DNA of 64,000 bases from the NCBI RefSeq assembly GCF_002933355.1, contig NZ_PDKU01000002.1, positions 87,082 through 151,081 on the forward strand. Direction: 5' to 3'. Below are positions 33,062-43,693 of this stretch, piece after piece. The notes under the pieces are model-generated. The model made no database searches. It saw only the letters and a program-made list of their open reading frames with translations, and was not told the origin of the DNA. Position numbers and translations under genes: made by a program. The DNA comes from Candidatus Pantoea edessiphila (lineage in GTDB: Bacteria > Pseudomonadota > Gammaproteobacteria > Enterobacterales > Enterobacteriaceae). Position 1 is the stretch's first letter; each line of letters opens with the position of its first letter.

Positions 33062-33547
33062 TTATGGTTGCCATATTTTGATATTACTAGTATCAAGCTT
33101 GGTGAGAATTGTTTTAACAGATTTTCCATTAGGCAGTATGATATTTGGAGCTATCTGGATCAATGGTAGTAACATAAAAACACGATTTGTCAGATCGTAA
33201 TGTGGTATAATTAAACTATTAGTCTTAATTATTAAATTACCAAATAAAATAATGTCAATATCTAAAGTACGGGGTCCCCAATGCTCAATTTCACGAACAC
33301 GACCCTGTTGTAACTCAATTTTTTGTGTGAATTTAAATAAATTATCTACTGACAGTTTAGTGTCTAATGATACAACTATATTAAGATAGTCTGGCTGATT
33401 TTGTAATCCATAAGGTGGTGAAAGATAAATTTTAGAAGTTTTGATACGCTTTGTGTTTGGAATAGCATCCAAACATGTTAAAGCTGTTTTAATTTGATTT
33501 AACGGATTATTAAGATTACTTCCTAAAGCAAGATAAGTTATGGTCAT
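33062..33547 (-). CDS. folK: 6-hydroxymethyl-7,8-dihydropterin pyrophosphokinase FolK
   Basis: Activates 6-hydroxymethyl-dihydropterin with ATP in folate synthesis. The 161 residues match E. coli (159). The N-terminal LALGSNLNNPLNQ, the pterin-binding middle PPYGLQNQPDYLN, and the signature WGPRTLDIDIILFG with its metal-binding Asp pair (about 97) are intact, as is IPHYDLTNRVFMLLPL. It follows pcnB by 13 nt and is probably co-transcribed with it, as in E. coli. Confidence 0.96.
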   Translation of the reverse strand: MTITYLALGSNLNNPLNQIKTALTCLDAIPNTKRIKTSKIYLSPPYGLQNQPDYLNIVVSLDTKLSVDNLFKFTQKIELQQGRVREIEHWGPRTLDIDIILFGNLIIKTNSLIIPHYDLTNRVFMLLPLIQIAPNIILPNGKSVKTILTKLDTSNIKIWQP

Positions 33548-33560
33548 GTGTTTTAATTAT

Positions 33561-34850
33561 TTATATAATATTATTTCCACATAAAAAAGTAGTATTACTG
33601 ATTTTAGTAATAATAGTACTTTTTTGTTTTAATAATGATGTTTGATGTTGATTCAAATTTTTACTAAGCTTTATTAATTCTGGATTTTTTTCTACTTTAG
33701 CACGTAATATTAGTAAATCATAAGCTACCCTAAATTTTGGATGTAATATTAGTTTTTTAGCTTTTTTACCATATATACTTGACATATATAGTTGTAGTTT
33801 CCAAATATCTTTAACTAAAGCAGTAATACGTTTGGGAATTGCTAATACTTGACATGCTTCTTCTAAAGTAGAGTTTATTGCAATTAAAAAAGCATCATAA
33901 TAGGTTAAAGAATTAGAATTTTTTTGAGCTATGATATCTGCAGATTTGAGTTGAGGATACCAAAACATTGCAGCAAACAGAAATACAGGGTTAACACGCA
34001 TATGATTTTTTATTCTGTTATCTGTGTTTTTAAATATTTGAATTAACATACGTTCTATTATACTATCACCTCCTATAGTAAAGTTATTTGCTAATGTTGG
34101 AAATAATAATTGAAATAATTTGTATTCACATAATTTACAATAAGTCAGATAACTATAACCAGTTTGAAATAGTTTAAGAGATTCTTCAAATAGTCTTGAT
34201 GGTGGGATATTATGTAATAATAAAGCCAGTCTGGGTATCGGTTCAGCAGTTTCTGGAGCAATACTCATGTTTAGTTTTGCAGCAAATCGTGTTACACGTA
34301 ACATACGAACGGGATCTTCACGATAACGTGTCTCTGGATCTCCAATTAGCCTAATAATACCCTTTTTAAGATCACTTAATCCTCCTACATAATCACGCAC
34401 ACTTAAATCCGTCATGCTATAATAAAGACTGTTAATGGTTATGTCTCTACGATATGCATCGTCTTCAATTTTACCGAATATATTATCATTTAATAACATA
34501 CCATTATTATTAAACTGTAATTTTTTATAATGATCTTTATATTCCTCTATTAAATTATCACCTCTAAAAGTAGCTACTTCAATTATTTCTGAACCAAAAA
34601 CTATGTGAGCTAGTATAAATCTTCTGCCAACTAAACGACAGTTACGAAATAATCTTATCATTTGTTCTGGTGTAGCGTTAGTGGTTATATCAAAATCCTT
34701 TGGTTTTTGTCCTAATAGTAAATCACGCACACCACCACCTACTAAATAAGCTTCATAACCGGCTTTATTAAGTCTATATAATACCTTAAGGGCATTTTTA
34801 CTAATATTTTTACGAGATATTGTCTTTGCTATATGAGGAATCATTATCAT
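33561..34850 (-). CDS. pcnB: Poly(A) polymerase I PcnB
   Basis: Adds 3' poly(A) tails that mark RNA for decay. The 429 residues are shorter than E. coli, lacking the Arg-rich C-terminal tail and the first 35 or so residues. The nucleotidyltransferase head [24 protein letters not shown] carries the catalytic Asp pair (about 54-56). [16 protein letters not shown] favours PcnB over tRNA nucleotidyltransferase. The start is the first in-frame ATG; an in-frame stop lies upstream. A perfect AAGGAGGT (34873-34880) stands far from this ATG (see findings). Synteny with folK and dksA supports the call. Confidence 0.93.
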   Translation of the reverse strand: MIMIPHIAKTISRKNISKNALKVLYRLNKAGYEAYLVGGGVRDLLLGQKPKDFDITTNATPEQMIRLFRNCRLVGRRFILAHIVFGSEIIEVATFRGDNLIEEYKDHYKKLQFNNNGMLLNDNIFGKIEDDAYRRDITINSLYYSMTDLSVRDYVGGLSDLKKGIIRLIGDPETRYREDPVRMLRVTRFAAKLNMSIAPETAEPIPRLALLLHNIPPSRLFEESLKLFQTGYSYLTYCKLCEYKLFQLLFPTLANNFTIGGDSIIERMLIQIFKNTDNRIKNHMRVNPVFLFAAMFWYPQLKSADIIAQKNSNSLTYYDAFLIAINSTLEEACQVLAIPKRITALVKDIWKLQLYMSSIYGKKAKKLILHPKFRVAYDLLILRAKVEKNPELIKLSKNLNQHQTSLLKQKSTIITKISNTTFLCGNNII

Positions 34851-35170
34851 GATAATATTTTAAACCTTTATTGGTACCTCCTTGTTTTAATAATAAAATT
34901 GTTATAATTTATGATTAAGATCATCACAGATTTTTTATTTATAATAATACATTATATATTGTTTAGTATTAGAAACATCAAAAATCAAAATGGTTTTGTT
35001 TTTTTGATAATTATAATTAATTTAGTAATTTTTAGTAAATTAGATCAATTTTTATAAATACAGTTTCAAATTATTGATATAAATTGAAAATCAATAAAAA
35101 TAATCACATTATATTGCTTAACAAGCATATATTAATCCTTGCTTATTCATATAAATCTTGATTAATTATC
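34851..35170. other. dksA-pcnB intergenic region
   Basis: 320 bp between two minus-strand genes, at the place of gluQ in E. coli, which is absent. It contains the AAGGAGGT that precedes pcnB on the minus strand. A possible weak hairpin (AAGCA / TGCTT, about 35125-35150) follows dksA. No gene is supported. Confidence 0.5.
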
Positions 35171-35626
35171 TTAACCTGACATTTGTTTTTCACGAATTTC
35201 TGCTATTGTTTTACAATCAATGCATAGATCAGCAGTTGGTCGTGCTTCTAAACGACGAATTCCTATTTCAATCCCACAAGATTCGCAATAACCAAAATCA
35301 TCCTCTTCTATTTTTTTCAATGTTTTATCTATTTTTTTTATTAATTTATGTTCTCTATCTCTAGTACGTAACTCTAAGCTAAACTCTTCTTCTTGTGAAG
35401 CTCGATCAATAGGATCAGGGAAATTAGAAGCTTCATCTTGCATGTGAATTAAAGTGCGGTTAATTTCTTTTTGTAACTGATTACGCCATGCTTGTAAAAT
35501 CTTACGAAAATGATCCAATTGATTTGCATTCATATATTTTTCATTTGCTTTTTCTTGATAAGTTTTAACCCCAGCTATCGCAAGAATACTTAGAGATGAG
35601 ATTTTGCGTTTTTTATCTTCTTGCAT
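35171..35626 (-). CDS. dksA: RNA polymerase-binding transcription factor DksA
   Basis: Binds in the RNA polymerase secondary channel and works with ppGpp, especially at rRNA promoters. The 151 residues equal E. coli. The coiled-coil tip [13 protein letters not shown] keeps both acidic residues needed for activity. The zinc finger is CESCG...CIDC in the C-terminal third (about 114-138). A good AGGAG box precedes the ATG. Its strong conservation in a reduced genome, with an rRNA operon at the right end of this window, suggests growth control is retained. Confidence 0.98.
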   Translation of the reverse strand: MQEDKKRKISSLSILAIAGVKTYQEKANEKYMNANQLDHFRKILQAWRNQLQKEINRTLIHMQDEASNFPDPIDRASQEEEFSLELRTRDREHKLIKKIDKTLKKIEEDDFGYCESCGIEIGIRRLEARPTADLCIDCKTIAEIREKQMSG

Positions 35627-36042
35627 GTTTTTCTCCTAAAGAACAATAAAAAAATATTTTATATTAGAGAAATAATATTTTTATCATAAAATATCTTTAA
35701 TATGGAATTCTATCAATACAGAAATAAGCTAATATTAACTAATGTTTAATATTAAATGTTTACAAAAATGATTTTTAAATTTAATTATAGTAGAAAGTAT
35801 AAAATTATTAATTATTTTAATTTTAAATATCAATCAAATGAACTTAATTGAGATCAATATTAAGTTAACATAACCAATATTTACACTAAAAATATTACTA
35901 ATAATTTATTATTTAAATTTAATAAAAACAACATAAAATAAAAAATTAAATTTGTTAATTATCAAAACTATTTATTATGATAGAATTCATCAATAAAAAT
36001 ATTACATTATCAAAAATTATAATTAATAAATTAATGATAATT
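35627..36042. other. hemL-dksA intergenic region (former sfsA-hrpB-mrcB-fhu position)
   Basis: 416 bp of very AT-rich DNA between two minus-strand genes. In E. coli this stretch holds sfsA, hrpB, mrcB and the fhu genes; nothing recognisable remains. It should contain the dksA promoter. I saw no remnant frame, RNA or notable repeat. Confidence 0.55.
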
Positions 36043-37356
36043 CTAAAGTTTAGAAAAACAAATATCAGCGATGTCTATAGTTTTTTGAATATCTTCCAAG
36101 GTGTGTGCTAATGACATAAAATTTGTTTCAAAAGGAGATGGACTAAAATATATTCCCTTGTTTAACATTAAATGAAAAAATTTTTTAAATGTTCTAATAT
36201 CACATCTTTTAACATCAGAATAACAAGTTACGTTGTTATATTCAGTAAAAAATAAACCAAACATACCTCCAATATGATTAATTACTAAGGGTATATCATT
36301 TCTTGCTGCTGCACTGCGCAAACCTAAAATTAATTTTGTAGTTAAATCATTTAATCTTTCATACGTATACGGTTTCATAATTTGAACTAAACAATTATAT
36401 CCTGCATTCATAATAACTGGGTTACCAGAAAATGTTCCAGCTTGGTATACATCTCCAATAGGAGCCAATTTACTCATAATTTTCTTACTTCCTCCGAAAG
36501 CTCCGACAGACATCCCTCCACCTATTATTTTACCTAAACAAGTAATGTCTGGTCTTATATTGTAATATTCTTGAACACCTCCTAAAGCTATTCGAAAACC
36601 AGTCATAACTTCATCAGCAATTAATAATGCATTAAATTCATCACATAAATTTCGTAGTCCTTCTAAAAAATATGGTTGTGGTAAAATACAGTTCATATTA
36701 CCAGCTACTGGTTCAACTATTATTGCAGCAATATCATTCGGATGTTTTGTGAATATATTTCGTACTGAACTTAAATCATTATATTCACAAACAACAGTAT
36801 CTTTTACAAAGTCATGTGGGACTCCTGATGAACTTGGATAGGTTTGACTATTTATTGAATAATCATGATCACCCACTAATAAGTAATCAACATGACCATG
36901 ATAACAGCCTCTAAATATGATAATTTTGTTACGTTTAGTAAATCCTCTTGCTAAACGAATAGCACTCATCGTAGCCTCAGTGCCAGAATTGACCATACGT
37001 ATCATATCAATACTTTGTATTAAATTACAAAGTAATTGAGCTATAAGTACTTCTATTTTTGTAGGAGTTCCAAAACTTAAACCATTTTTTACTACTTCTA
37101 TAATTGATTCACGAATATAATCGTTATTATGCCCTACTATCATAGCTCCCCAGGAACCCACATAATCGATGTAACAATTATCATTTATATCGTATAAATA
37201 AGCACCTTGAGCTTTTTGTACAAAAAAAGGAGTTCCTCCTACAGCATTAAAAGATCTTACTGGAGAATTAACTCCTCCTGGAATAAAAGATTTTGCAACA
37301 GAAAAGAGCTTCTGAGAATTATTAATTTCGTTAATAATAAAATTATTATAGACCAT
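36043..37356 (-). CDS. hemL: Glutamate-1-semialdehyde 2,1-aminomutase HemL
   Basis: PLP enzyme that makes 5-aminolevulinate, the precursor of haem and sirohaem. The 437 residues exceed E. coli (426) by an N-terminal extension before [15 protein letters not shown]; no closer start codon with a ribosome binding site was seen. [39 protein letters not shown] and the PLP-lysine in [17 protein letters not shown] (about residue 277) are intact. It is divergent from erpA. Other haem genes would have to be elsewhere. Confidence 0.96.
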   Translation of the reverse strand: MVYNNFIINEINNSQKLFSVAKSFIPGGVNSPVRSFNAVGGTPFFVQKAQGAYLYDINDNCYIDYVGSWGAMIVGHNNDYIRESIIEVVKNGLSFGTPTKIEVLIAQLLCNLIQSIDMIRMVNSGTEATMSAIRLARGFTKRNKIIIFRGCYHGHVDYLLVGDHDYSINSQTYPSSSGVPHDFVKDTVVCEYNDLSSVRNIFTKHPNDIAAIIVEPVAGNMNCILPQPYFLEGLRNLCDEFNALLIADEVMTGFRIALGGVQEYYNIRPDITCLGKIIGGGMSVGAFGGSKKIMSKLAPIGDVYQAGTFSGNPVIMNAGYNCLVQIMKPYTYERLNDLTTKLILGLRSAAARNDIPLVINHIGGMFGLFFTEYNNVTCYSDVKRCDIRTFKKFFHLMLNKGIYFSPSPFETNFMSLAHTLEDIQKTIDIADICFSKL

Positions 37357-37538
37357 AAAAATATTTAAAGTACCTTAACTTATTCTATATAATAGCTTAC
37401 TCATATATATAAAATATAACAATTGAATAATTTATATCATAGATTTACAATATACTTGATATCTTGATTTTAATTATATTAAAAAATCAGTTGATTGAAA
37501 AATATTTTTTAATTTAAATATTTCATTGGAATTAAATT

Positions 37539-37883
37539 ATGAATATAAATTCATCAATATCCTTAAGATTTACCGATACTGCAATAAATAAATTGAAATA
37601 CATAATAAATCAAGAAAACAATAAATTATTAAAATTACGTATTTATATAACAGGTGGAGGATGTAGTGGGTTTCAATATGGTTTTATTTTAGATGATAAA
37701 AAAAATGAAGAAGATATAATTATTAAAAAAAATGGTATAGCAGTTATTATTGATCCTATAAGCATACAATATTTAAATGGAAGTTTAATAGATTACAAAG
37801 AAAATTTAGAAGCTTCACGTTTTACAGTGATAAATCCCAATGCTAAAATAACTTGTAGCTGCGGTTCGTCTTTTAGCATTTAA
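37539..37883 (+). CDS. erpA: Iron-sulfur cluster insertion protein ErpA
   Basis: A-type carrier that delivers Fe-S clusters to target proteins such as those of isoprenoid synthesis. The 114 residues equal E. coli. The cluster-binding cysteines are visible: one in [11 protein letters not shown] (about 42) and two in [10 protein letters not shown] at the C-terminus (about 106 and 108). E. coli has CGCGSS where this has CSCGSS. Likely clients include IspG/IspH, which act in the same pathway as Dxr, and perhaps LeuCD. Confidence 0.96.
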   Translation: MNINSSISLRFTDTAINKLKYIINQENNKLLKLRIYITGGGCSGFQYGFILDDKKNEEDIIIKKNGIAVIIDPISIQYLNGSLIDYKENLEASRFTVINPNAKITCSCGSSFSI

Positions 37884-37934
37884 AGTATTCGTTAAAATTA
37901 TGATTTTATATAGTAAGTATACTTGTTTGATTTA

Positions 37935-38636
37935 TCACCTGCCTAAAGATAGATTTGTTATGAATTTATTTATCATAATACAACATTTTGCAGAACTACT
38001 TTTTAAATGTTTTTTAAAACTTAAATAGGACTGACCGTTTACAATATCAGAAATAGAACGTATAACTACAAACGGTAGTTGATATTGATAACAAACTTGA
38101 GCAATAGCCGTTGCTTCCATGTCAACAGCAATTGCTTGTGGAAACAGTTTGCGAACACGTGTAAAAGATTTAATGTTACTTATAAATGTATCTCCACTAA
38201 TTATAAGACCTTTTTTTGCATTAAAATTTAATTGTTTAATACAAATTTCTGCTTGATTAATTAAATTTTTATCTGCTGAAAATTTAGCAGGAAAACCACT
38301 TACCTGTCCTAAACTATAACCAAAAACAGTCATGTCTACATCGTGATAACAAACCTCATCGGATATTACAATATCTCCTACTTTTAAATCTAAAGAAAGA
38401 CTTCCAGCTGTACCTATATTTACAATTATATTTGGTTTGAAAAAATTTATTAATAATGTAGTTTTTAATGCAGCTATAGTTTTTCCAATACCCGATTCCA
38501 GAAGAAATATTTTAATATTTTTAAAATAGCCTAAATAAATTTTACATCCACTAATTGAATAAGATTTACACTTTTCGATCATATTAAGTATAAGTTGAAT
38601 TTCTTCTTTCATAGCACCTATAATACCTATTTTCAT
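37935..38636 (-). CDS. mtn: 5'-methylthioadenosine / S-adenosylhomocysteine nucleosidase Mtn
   Basis: Removes adenine from S-adenosylhomocysteine, methylthioadenosine and 5'-deoxyadenosine, preventing product inhibition of methylases and radical-SAM enzymes. The 233 residues match E. coli (232). MKIGIIGAMKEEI, ESGIGKTIAA, NIGTAGSL, DMEATAIAQVC with the substrate-binding Glu, and the catalytic Asp in RSISDIV (about 197) are all present. An AAGAGAT box precedes the ATG. It converges on erpA. Confidence 0.97.
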   Translation of the reverse strand: MKIGIIGAMKEEIQLILNMIEKCKSYSISGCKIYLGYFKNIKIFLLESGIGKTIAALKTTLLINFFKPNIIVNIGTAGSLSLDLKVGDIVISDEVCYHDVDMTVFGYSLGQVSGFPAKFSADKNLINQAEICIKQLNFNAKKGLIISGDTFISNIKSFTRVRKLFPQAIAVDMEATAIAQVCYQYQLPFVVIRSISDIVNGQSYLSFKKHLKSSSAKCCIMINKFITNLSLGR

Positions 38637-39153
38637 ACAGAATCTCTTTAGATTAATAAAATTACGTGAAATCTATTCAATAATTATTGCACTTATTTAA
38701 TCAGTAAAATGCTTTTTTACATTATATTTTAATAAATATAATAAATTACAGATTTTTAATGTATAATTTTATGTATTATTAAAACTATTCTTAAATTTCA
38801 ATTAAATATTAAAGTTGAATTTTCAGTTTTTTGATACTTGATCAAATTAATAGAAATCTAATATTGATTTTTTTGTAAAAAAACAAATTTTATGCACTAC
38901 AAAACTTATTTCATGAATTCTAGTATATTAGAATTTTATTTAATATATAGCAGATAAATTATTAATTAATAATAAATATTATTTTTTTAAATATTATAGC
39001 TAAATGATTAATTTATCTATTAATTTTAATGCATTATTTAGTGATTTGATTAACAAAATCAAAATTTCATGAAATAATTTTGTATTAAAATTAATTATCT
39101 CACTATTAGGTAATGCAATATTCTAAAATTTAATTTTGAGAGATTTTAATATC
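38637..39153. other. Divergent mtn / degP intergenic region
   Basis: 517 bp, at the former site of dgt. It must hold both promoters. I see a 7-bp hairpin TTTGATT-AACAA-AATCAAA (about 39045-39063), a short palindrome ATTTCATGAAAT near 39064-39075, and AATTCTA / TAGAATT around 38917-38936. None is clearly beyond chance in this composition. No sigma-E or CpxR site could be assigned with confidence. Confidence 0.5.
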
Positions 39154-40569
39154 ATGAAAAAATCATTGTTAATATTAAAAGCATTAGTACTTAATGTTAT
39201 TATATTAATTAATAATATTACTACAGTAGAAGCAAGTTCTAGTACACAAAAATTTTTTACTTTATCACCAGTGCTAAAAAAAATCATGCCCGCAGTAGTT
39301 AGTATAATTGCAGAAGGCAGTATAAATTTAAATAATAGTGATATTCCTCAAATAAATGATCAGCAAAAAAATCCATATAATACTTCATTAATTAGATTTA
39401 GTCAAAAAAAATCACCTATAATCCAAAAAGATAAACATCAGTATGATGATATAAAAAATTATCACCAAAAAATATTTAAAATTTTAGGTTCAGGAGTGAT
39501 AATTAATTCTGAAAAAGGTTATATAGTCACAAATAATCATGTAGTAAATGATGCGAGTAAAATTGAAGTAAAATTAAGTGATAATCGTCATTATTATGCA
39601 AAATTAATCGGACAGGATATAAAATCGGATATTGCTTTACTTCAATTACAAAATGTAAAAAAATTAACAGTTATGAAAATTGCTGATTCTGATAAATTGC
39701 GTATAGGAGATTATACAATAGCAATTGGTAATCCTTATGGACTAGGAGAATCTGCAACTTATGGCATAGTTTCTGGACTGAAACGTAATGGTATCAATGA
39801 TAATAACTATCAAAATTTTATACAGACAGATGCGGCAATTAACCGTGGTAATTCTGGAGGTGCTTTAGTGAATTTAAAAGGAGAATTAATTGGTATCAAT
39901 ACTGCAATTTTTACTCCTGATGGAGGTAATACAGGAATAGGATTTGCGATTCCTAGTAATACAGTTAAAGAAGTTATAAAACAGATAATAGATTATGGTC
40001 AAGTAAAACATATTGAATTAGGTATTTTAGGAACCGATATTGATTCAAAAATTGCAAAGGCTATGAATCTTAAATATAACTTCGGCATTCTTATTAATCG
40101 TGTTCTACATAATTCAACTGCTGCTGAAGTTGGTATTGAAGCAGGTGATGTAATCACATTCATTAATAATGATCCGGTTGATAATCTTGCATCAATGTAT
40201 AATAAAATAGGATTATTGCCTATTGGAAGTATAATTAAATTAAGTTTATCAAGAAGTAATAAATATATTAATTTATCAGTTAAATTAGAAAAAATTGATT
40301 TCACTTTTTTAGATTCTTCGATCATTTCTAATAAGATTGAAGGTGCCAGTTTAACTAATGGTGAGTCTTATGATAGTGGAGTTTATGTAGAACATGTTGT
40401 ATCAGGAAGTGCAGCAGCAAACATTGGTTTACAAGAAGGAGATATTATTATAGGTTTAAATAATCAAGAAGTTAAAAATTTAGGTGATTTACGTAGAATT
40501 TTAGATAACAAACCTTCATTTCTAGCTTTTTATATACACAGAGCAAATAAAAATATATATTTATTTTAA
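39154..40569 (+). CDS. degP: Periplasmic serine protease and chaperone DegP
   Basis: HtrA-family protease that degrades or guards misfolded envelope proteins. The start at 39154 (MKKSLLILKAL) gives a signal peptide with likely cleavage after TVEA and 471 residues; a TTG six codons upstream is less likely. The triad is His129 (TNNHVVN), Asp159 (KSDIAL) and Ser234 (RGNSGGAL). Two PDZ domains follow (about 275-360 and 380-470). The cysteine pair of the E. coli LA loop is absent; I see no Cys in the protein. It works alongside Skp and BamA encoded downstream. Confidence 0.97.
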   Translation: MKKSLLILKALVLNVIILINNITTVEASSSTQKFFTLSPVLKKIMPAVVSIIAEGSINLNNSDIPQINDQQKNPYNTSLIRFSQKKSPIIQKDKHQYDDIKNYHQKIFKILGSGVIINSEKGYIVTNNHVVNDASKIEVKLSDNRHYYAKLIGQDIKSDIALLQLQNVKKLTVMKIADSDKLRIGDYTIAIGNPYGLGESATYGIVSGLKRNGINDNNYQNFIQTDAAINRGNSGGALVNLKGELIGINTAIFTPDGGNTGIGFAIPSNTVKEVIKQIIDYGQVKHIELGILGTDIDSKIAKAMNLKYNFGILINRVLHNSTAAEVGIEAGDVITFINNDPVDNLASMYNKIGLLPIGSIIKLSLSRSNKYINLSVKLEKIDFTFLDSSIISNKIEGASLTNGESYDSGVYVEHVVSGSAAANIGLQEGDIIIGLNNQEVKNLGDLRRILDNKPSFLAFYIHRANKNIYLF

Positions 40570-40585
40570 ATAAAGTTCAATATGC

Positions 40586-40608
40586 TCACACCAGGACTCC
40601 TGGTGTGA
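40586..40608. terminator. GC-rich hairpin between convergent degP and dapD
   Basis: TCACACCAGG and CCTGGTGTGA form a perfect 10-bp stem with loop ACT. It is much richer in GC than the surroundings and lies 16 nt after the degP stop, between converging genes. The bases that follow on either strand are A/T-rich but not a clean T-run, so a bidirectional terminator is likely, not certain. Confidence 0.7.
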
Positions 40609-40651
40609 AAATAGTATTTTAAATTTGATTGAATACATTTAAAACACAATT

Positions 40652-41473
40652 TTATTGAAATCGTAGTATTTCATTAATACTCGTTTTTTTACGAGTTTTA
40701 TAATCCACTTGCTTAACTATTATAGCACAATACAAACTATATTGCTTATCGTTTGAAGGTAAATTGCCTGCAACAACTACAGAACCAGCTGGTATGCGAC
40801 CGTAGCTTATTTCTCTAGTCATACGATTATAAATTTTAGTACTTTGACCTATATACACACCCATTGATATTACTGATCCTTCTTCAACTATTACACCTTC
40901 AACAATTTCAGATCTTGCTCCAATAAAACAGTAATCTTCAATTATAGTTGGATTAGATTGTAATGGTTCTAAAACACCACCGATTCCTACTCCTCCTGAA
41001 AGATGTACTTGTTTTCCTATTTGTGCACAAGAACCGACAGTAGCCCAAGTATCGATCATAGTACCACTATCAATAAAAGCACCTATATTTATGTAGGAAG
41101 GCATTATTATAGTATTTTGTTCTATATATGCACCTTTTCTTACAGATGCAGGTGGAGCAAGTCTTATGCCTGATTTTTTAAAATCTGAGGCGCTCCAATC
41201 AAAAAATTTCATACTTATTTTGTCATAATAATTTGTTTCAGAACCATATATTACATTATTATCAGTTATCCGAAAAAAAAGTAATATTGCTTTTTTTATC
41301 CAATCATGAGTAATCCAAATGCCATTTTTTTTTTCAGCAACTCGCAGCATACCATTATCTAGTAAATTTATGGTTTGATTTACAGCATTACTTATTTCTT
41401 GATTGTTAATTTCTGTATTAATATCATTTTTTTTTTCAAAAGCATATTCAATAACATTTTTTAAGTATTGCAT
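40652..41473 (-). CDS. dapD: Tetrahydrodipicolinate N-succinyltransferase DapD
   Basis: Left-handed beta-helix enzyme of the succinylase route to meso-DAP and lysine. The 273 residues match E. coli (274). ALRVAEK-like [62 protein letters not shown] and [21 protein letters not shown] are typical. The product supports both MurE and lysine supply. The coding strand contains two runs of ten A residues, both as GAA AAA AAA AAT, where polymerase slippage could occur. glnD, normally upstream, is absent. Confidence 0.97.
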   Translation of the reverse strand: MQYLKNVIEYAFEKKNDINTEINNQEISNAVNQTINLLDNGMLRVAEKKNGIWITHDWIKKAILLFFRITDNNVIYGSETNYYDKISMKFFDWSASDFKKSGIRLAPPASVRKGAYIEQNTIIMPSYINIGAFIDSGTMIDTWATVGSCAQIGKQVHLSGGVGIGGVLEPLQSNPTIIEDYCFIGARSEIVEGVIVEEGSVISMGVYIGQSTKIYNRMTREISYGRIPAGSVVVAGNLPSNDKQYSLYCAIIVKQVDYKTRKKTSINEILRFQ

Positions 41474-41768
41474 TGATTTTCCAATCTATAATTTTAATAA
41501 CTTAATGACATCTTATATTTATAAGAAAAATTATTCAATTTGATCCCTATGATTAATTAATATATTTATATATATAATTGATGCGAATAAAATATTACTA
41601 TTGAATGTCATATATCTGTAATGTGGAAAAACTATTACATCCAATATATGAATAATATATAATAATTAATATCTTTATTCATTTAAAAAATGCAAATAAC
41701 ATATATATTTATACTCTAAAAATAAGATTATATTGTTTATCATGATATATAATTTTAATTAATTATTG

Positions 41769-42557
41769 CTAATTAATTAAAATCGATGAAATTGTATCAT
41801 CTTTTCGCAATGTTAAAATTTCACATCCATCATTAGTGACTAAAATTGTATGCTCATATTGTGCTGATAGGCTTTGATCTCTAGTTTTTACAGTCCAACC
41901 ATCTGACATAGTATATACATGACTATTTCCAATATTAACCATTGGTTCAACAGTAAAAATCATATCTTTTTTTAATAATAATCTATTGTTTTGTACCATG
42001 TAATGGAGAATCTGTGGTTCTTCATGAAAACTTTTTCCTATACCGTGACCACAATAATCACGCACAATAGAGAAACCGTTTTCTTCTACATATTTTTGAA
42101 TAATATTACCAATCTTATTTATATAAACTCCCGGTTTAATAACACTTAACGACAAGTACAGACTTTCTTGAGCAATCTTACATAGATGCTCACCTTGAGT
42201 AGTTGGTTTTCCAACTATAAACATTTTAGATGTATCTCCATAATACGAGTCTTTAATAACTGTCACATCAATATTAACAATATCTCCATCTTTTAATTGA
42301 TAATAATCATTAGGAATACCGTGACATACTACTTCATTAACAGATATACACGTTGATTTTGGAAAGCCTTTGTATCCAAGACAAGCAGGAATTGCATGCT
42401 GTTCGTTAACCATGTATTCATGACATATTTTATCTAATTTACCTGTTGTTACTCCCGGTATTATATATTGCTCTATCATTTCTAACACCTCAGCAGCTAA
42501 TTTACAAGCAATGCGTATTTTTTCTATTTCTGTATTAGTTTTTAGTATAATAGACAT
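41769..42557 (-). CDS. map: Methionine aminopeptidase Map
   Basis: Removes the initiator methionine from nascent proteins. The 262 residues match E. coli (264). The five metal ligands of type I enzymes are visible: Asp in NIDVTV, Asp in YGDTSKMF, His in CGHGIGKSFHEEP, Glu in TVEPMV and Glu in QYEHTIL. CLGYKGFPKSTCISVNEVVCHGIP is also typical. A GGATT box lies 9 nt before the ATG. It is divergent from rpsB, as in E. coli. The 295-bp gap on its left (glnD position) holds nothing I recognise. Confidence 0.97.
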   Translation of the reverse strand: MSIILKTNTEIEKIRIACKLAAEVLEMIEQYIIPGVTTGKLDKICHEYMVNEQHAIPACLGYKGFPKSTCISVNEVVCHGIPNDYYQLKDGDIVNIDVTVIKDSYYGDTSKMFIVGKPTTQGEHLCKIAQESLYLSLSVIKPGVYINKIGNIIQKYVEENGFSIVRDYCGHGIGKSFHEEPQILHYMVQNNRLLLKKDMIFTVEPMVNIGNSHVYTMSDGWTVKTRDQSLSAQYEHTILVTNDGCEILTLRKDDTISSILIN

Positions 42558-42857
42558 TATATTAATCCAAAAAATATAAAATTTTGATCTAACAATAATA
42601 ATGTTTTTATGTTAAAATTCATCTATTAAATAAATGTAAAAAGTATATCTAATTAATAATTTCTTAACATTTGTTTAATATATGTGGTATATGTTTCGAT
42701 ATGTGGTATATGTTTCGATTATGTCATAAAATTTAATCTAGTAATATAATAATAATATTTTAATTTTATAAAATATAGCAGTTATTAATAAAACGCATAT
42801 TAATAGCTCTTTCATTATAATTATGCAGATATAACTTTGATAAATTTAGAGGTGTTC
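42558..42857. other. Divergent map / rpsB region, probable rpsB leader
   Basis: 300 bp holding the map and rpsB promoters and the rpsB 5' leader. In E. coli the rpsB leader is an S2-autoregulated RNA; I could not confirm that structure here. The region contains a 19-bp direct duplication (42680-42717). An AGAGGTG box lies just before rpsB. Confidence 0.5.
42680..42717. repeat. Two 19-bp tandem repeats upstream of rpsB
   Basis: ATATGTGGTATATGTTTCG occurs twice in direct succession at 42680-42698 and 42699-42717, without mismatch. It lies about 140 bp before the rpsB start in the divergent promoter region, so it could change promoter spacing. Slippage is the simplest origin. Confidence 0.95.
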
Positions 42858-43577
42858 ATGGTAACTGTTTCCATGCGTAATATGCTTAAAGCTGGTGTTC
42901 ACTTTGGTCATCAAACCCGTTATTGGAATCCAAAAATGAAGCCTTTCATATATGGTTCTAGTAATAGAATTCATATCATTGATCTTGAAAAAACTTTACC
43001 TATGTTCAATAAGGCGATTATTGAATTAAGTAAAATTTCTTCTCGTAAAGGTAAAATTTTATTTGTAGGTACTAAACGTGCTGCCAGTGAATCAATAAAA
43101 GAATCTGCAATAAAGTGCGAACAGTTTTTTGTTAATCATCATTGGTTGGGAGGTATGCTAACTAACTGGAAAACCGTTCGTCAATCTATTAAACATTTAA
43201 AAGAACTTGAAATACAATCTCAAGATGGTACGCTTAATAAACTTACTAAAAAAGAGGCCTTATTACGTAAACGTAAGTTATCTAAATTAGAAAATAGTTT
43301 GGGTGGTATTAAAAACATGGGTGGTTTACCAGATGCTTTATTTGTTATTGATGCTAACAAGGAAAATATTGCAATAAAAGAAGCAAACAATATGGGCATT
43401 CCGGTATTTGCTATAGTTGATACTAATTCTAATCCAGATGGTATTGATTTTGTTATTCCTGGTAATGATGATGCTATGCGAGCTGTTAATCTATATTTAA
43501 GTACTATTGTAAAAGCTATAGATGAAAGCCGATATCAAGATAATATAAATAATGCTCAAACCAGATCACTGATATAA
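42858..43577 (+). CDS. rpsB: 30S ribosomal protein S2
   Basis: Small-subunit protein bound at the neck of the 30S. The start at 42858 ([21 protein letters not shown]) has an AGAGGTG box 4-5 nt upstream and matches the E. coli N-terminus; an upstream TTG is rejected. The 239 residues compare with 241. [32 protein letters not shown] [13 protein letters not shown], and [25 protein letters not shown] are typical. It is followed by tsf, the usual partner. Confidence 0.98.
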   Translation: MVTVSMRNMLKAGVHFGHQTRYWNPKMKPFIYGSSNRIHIIDLEKTLPMFNKAIIELSKISSRKGKILFVGTKRAASESIKESAIKCEQFFVNHHWLGGMLTNWKTVRQSIKHLKELEIQSQDGTLNKLTKKEALLRKRKLSKLENSLGGIKNMGGLPDALFVIDANKENIAIKEANNMGIPVFAIVDTNSNPDGIDFVIPGNDDAMRAVNLYLSTIVKAIDESRYQDNINNAQTRSLI

Positions 43578-43693
43578 TAAAATAGCATAAATTATATTAT
43601 CAGATTATTTTTGGTTCAATTATGCATATTATATCAAAAACACATTTTATTTTTATAAGATGAAATTTCAATAAAGTTAATAGAGGATTTGAA

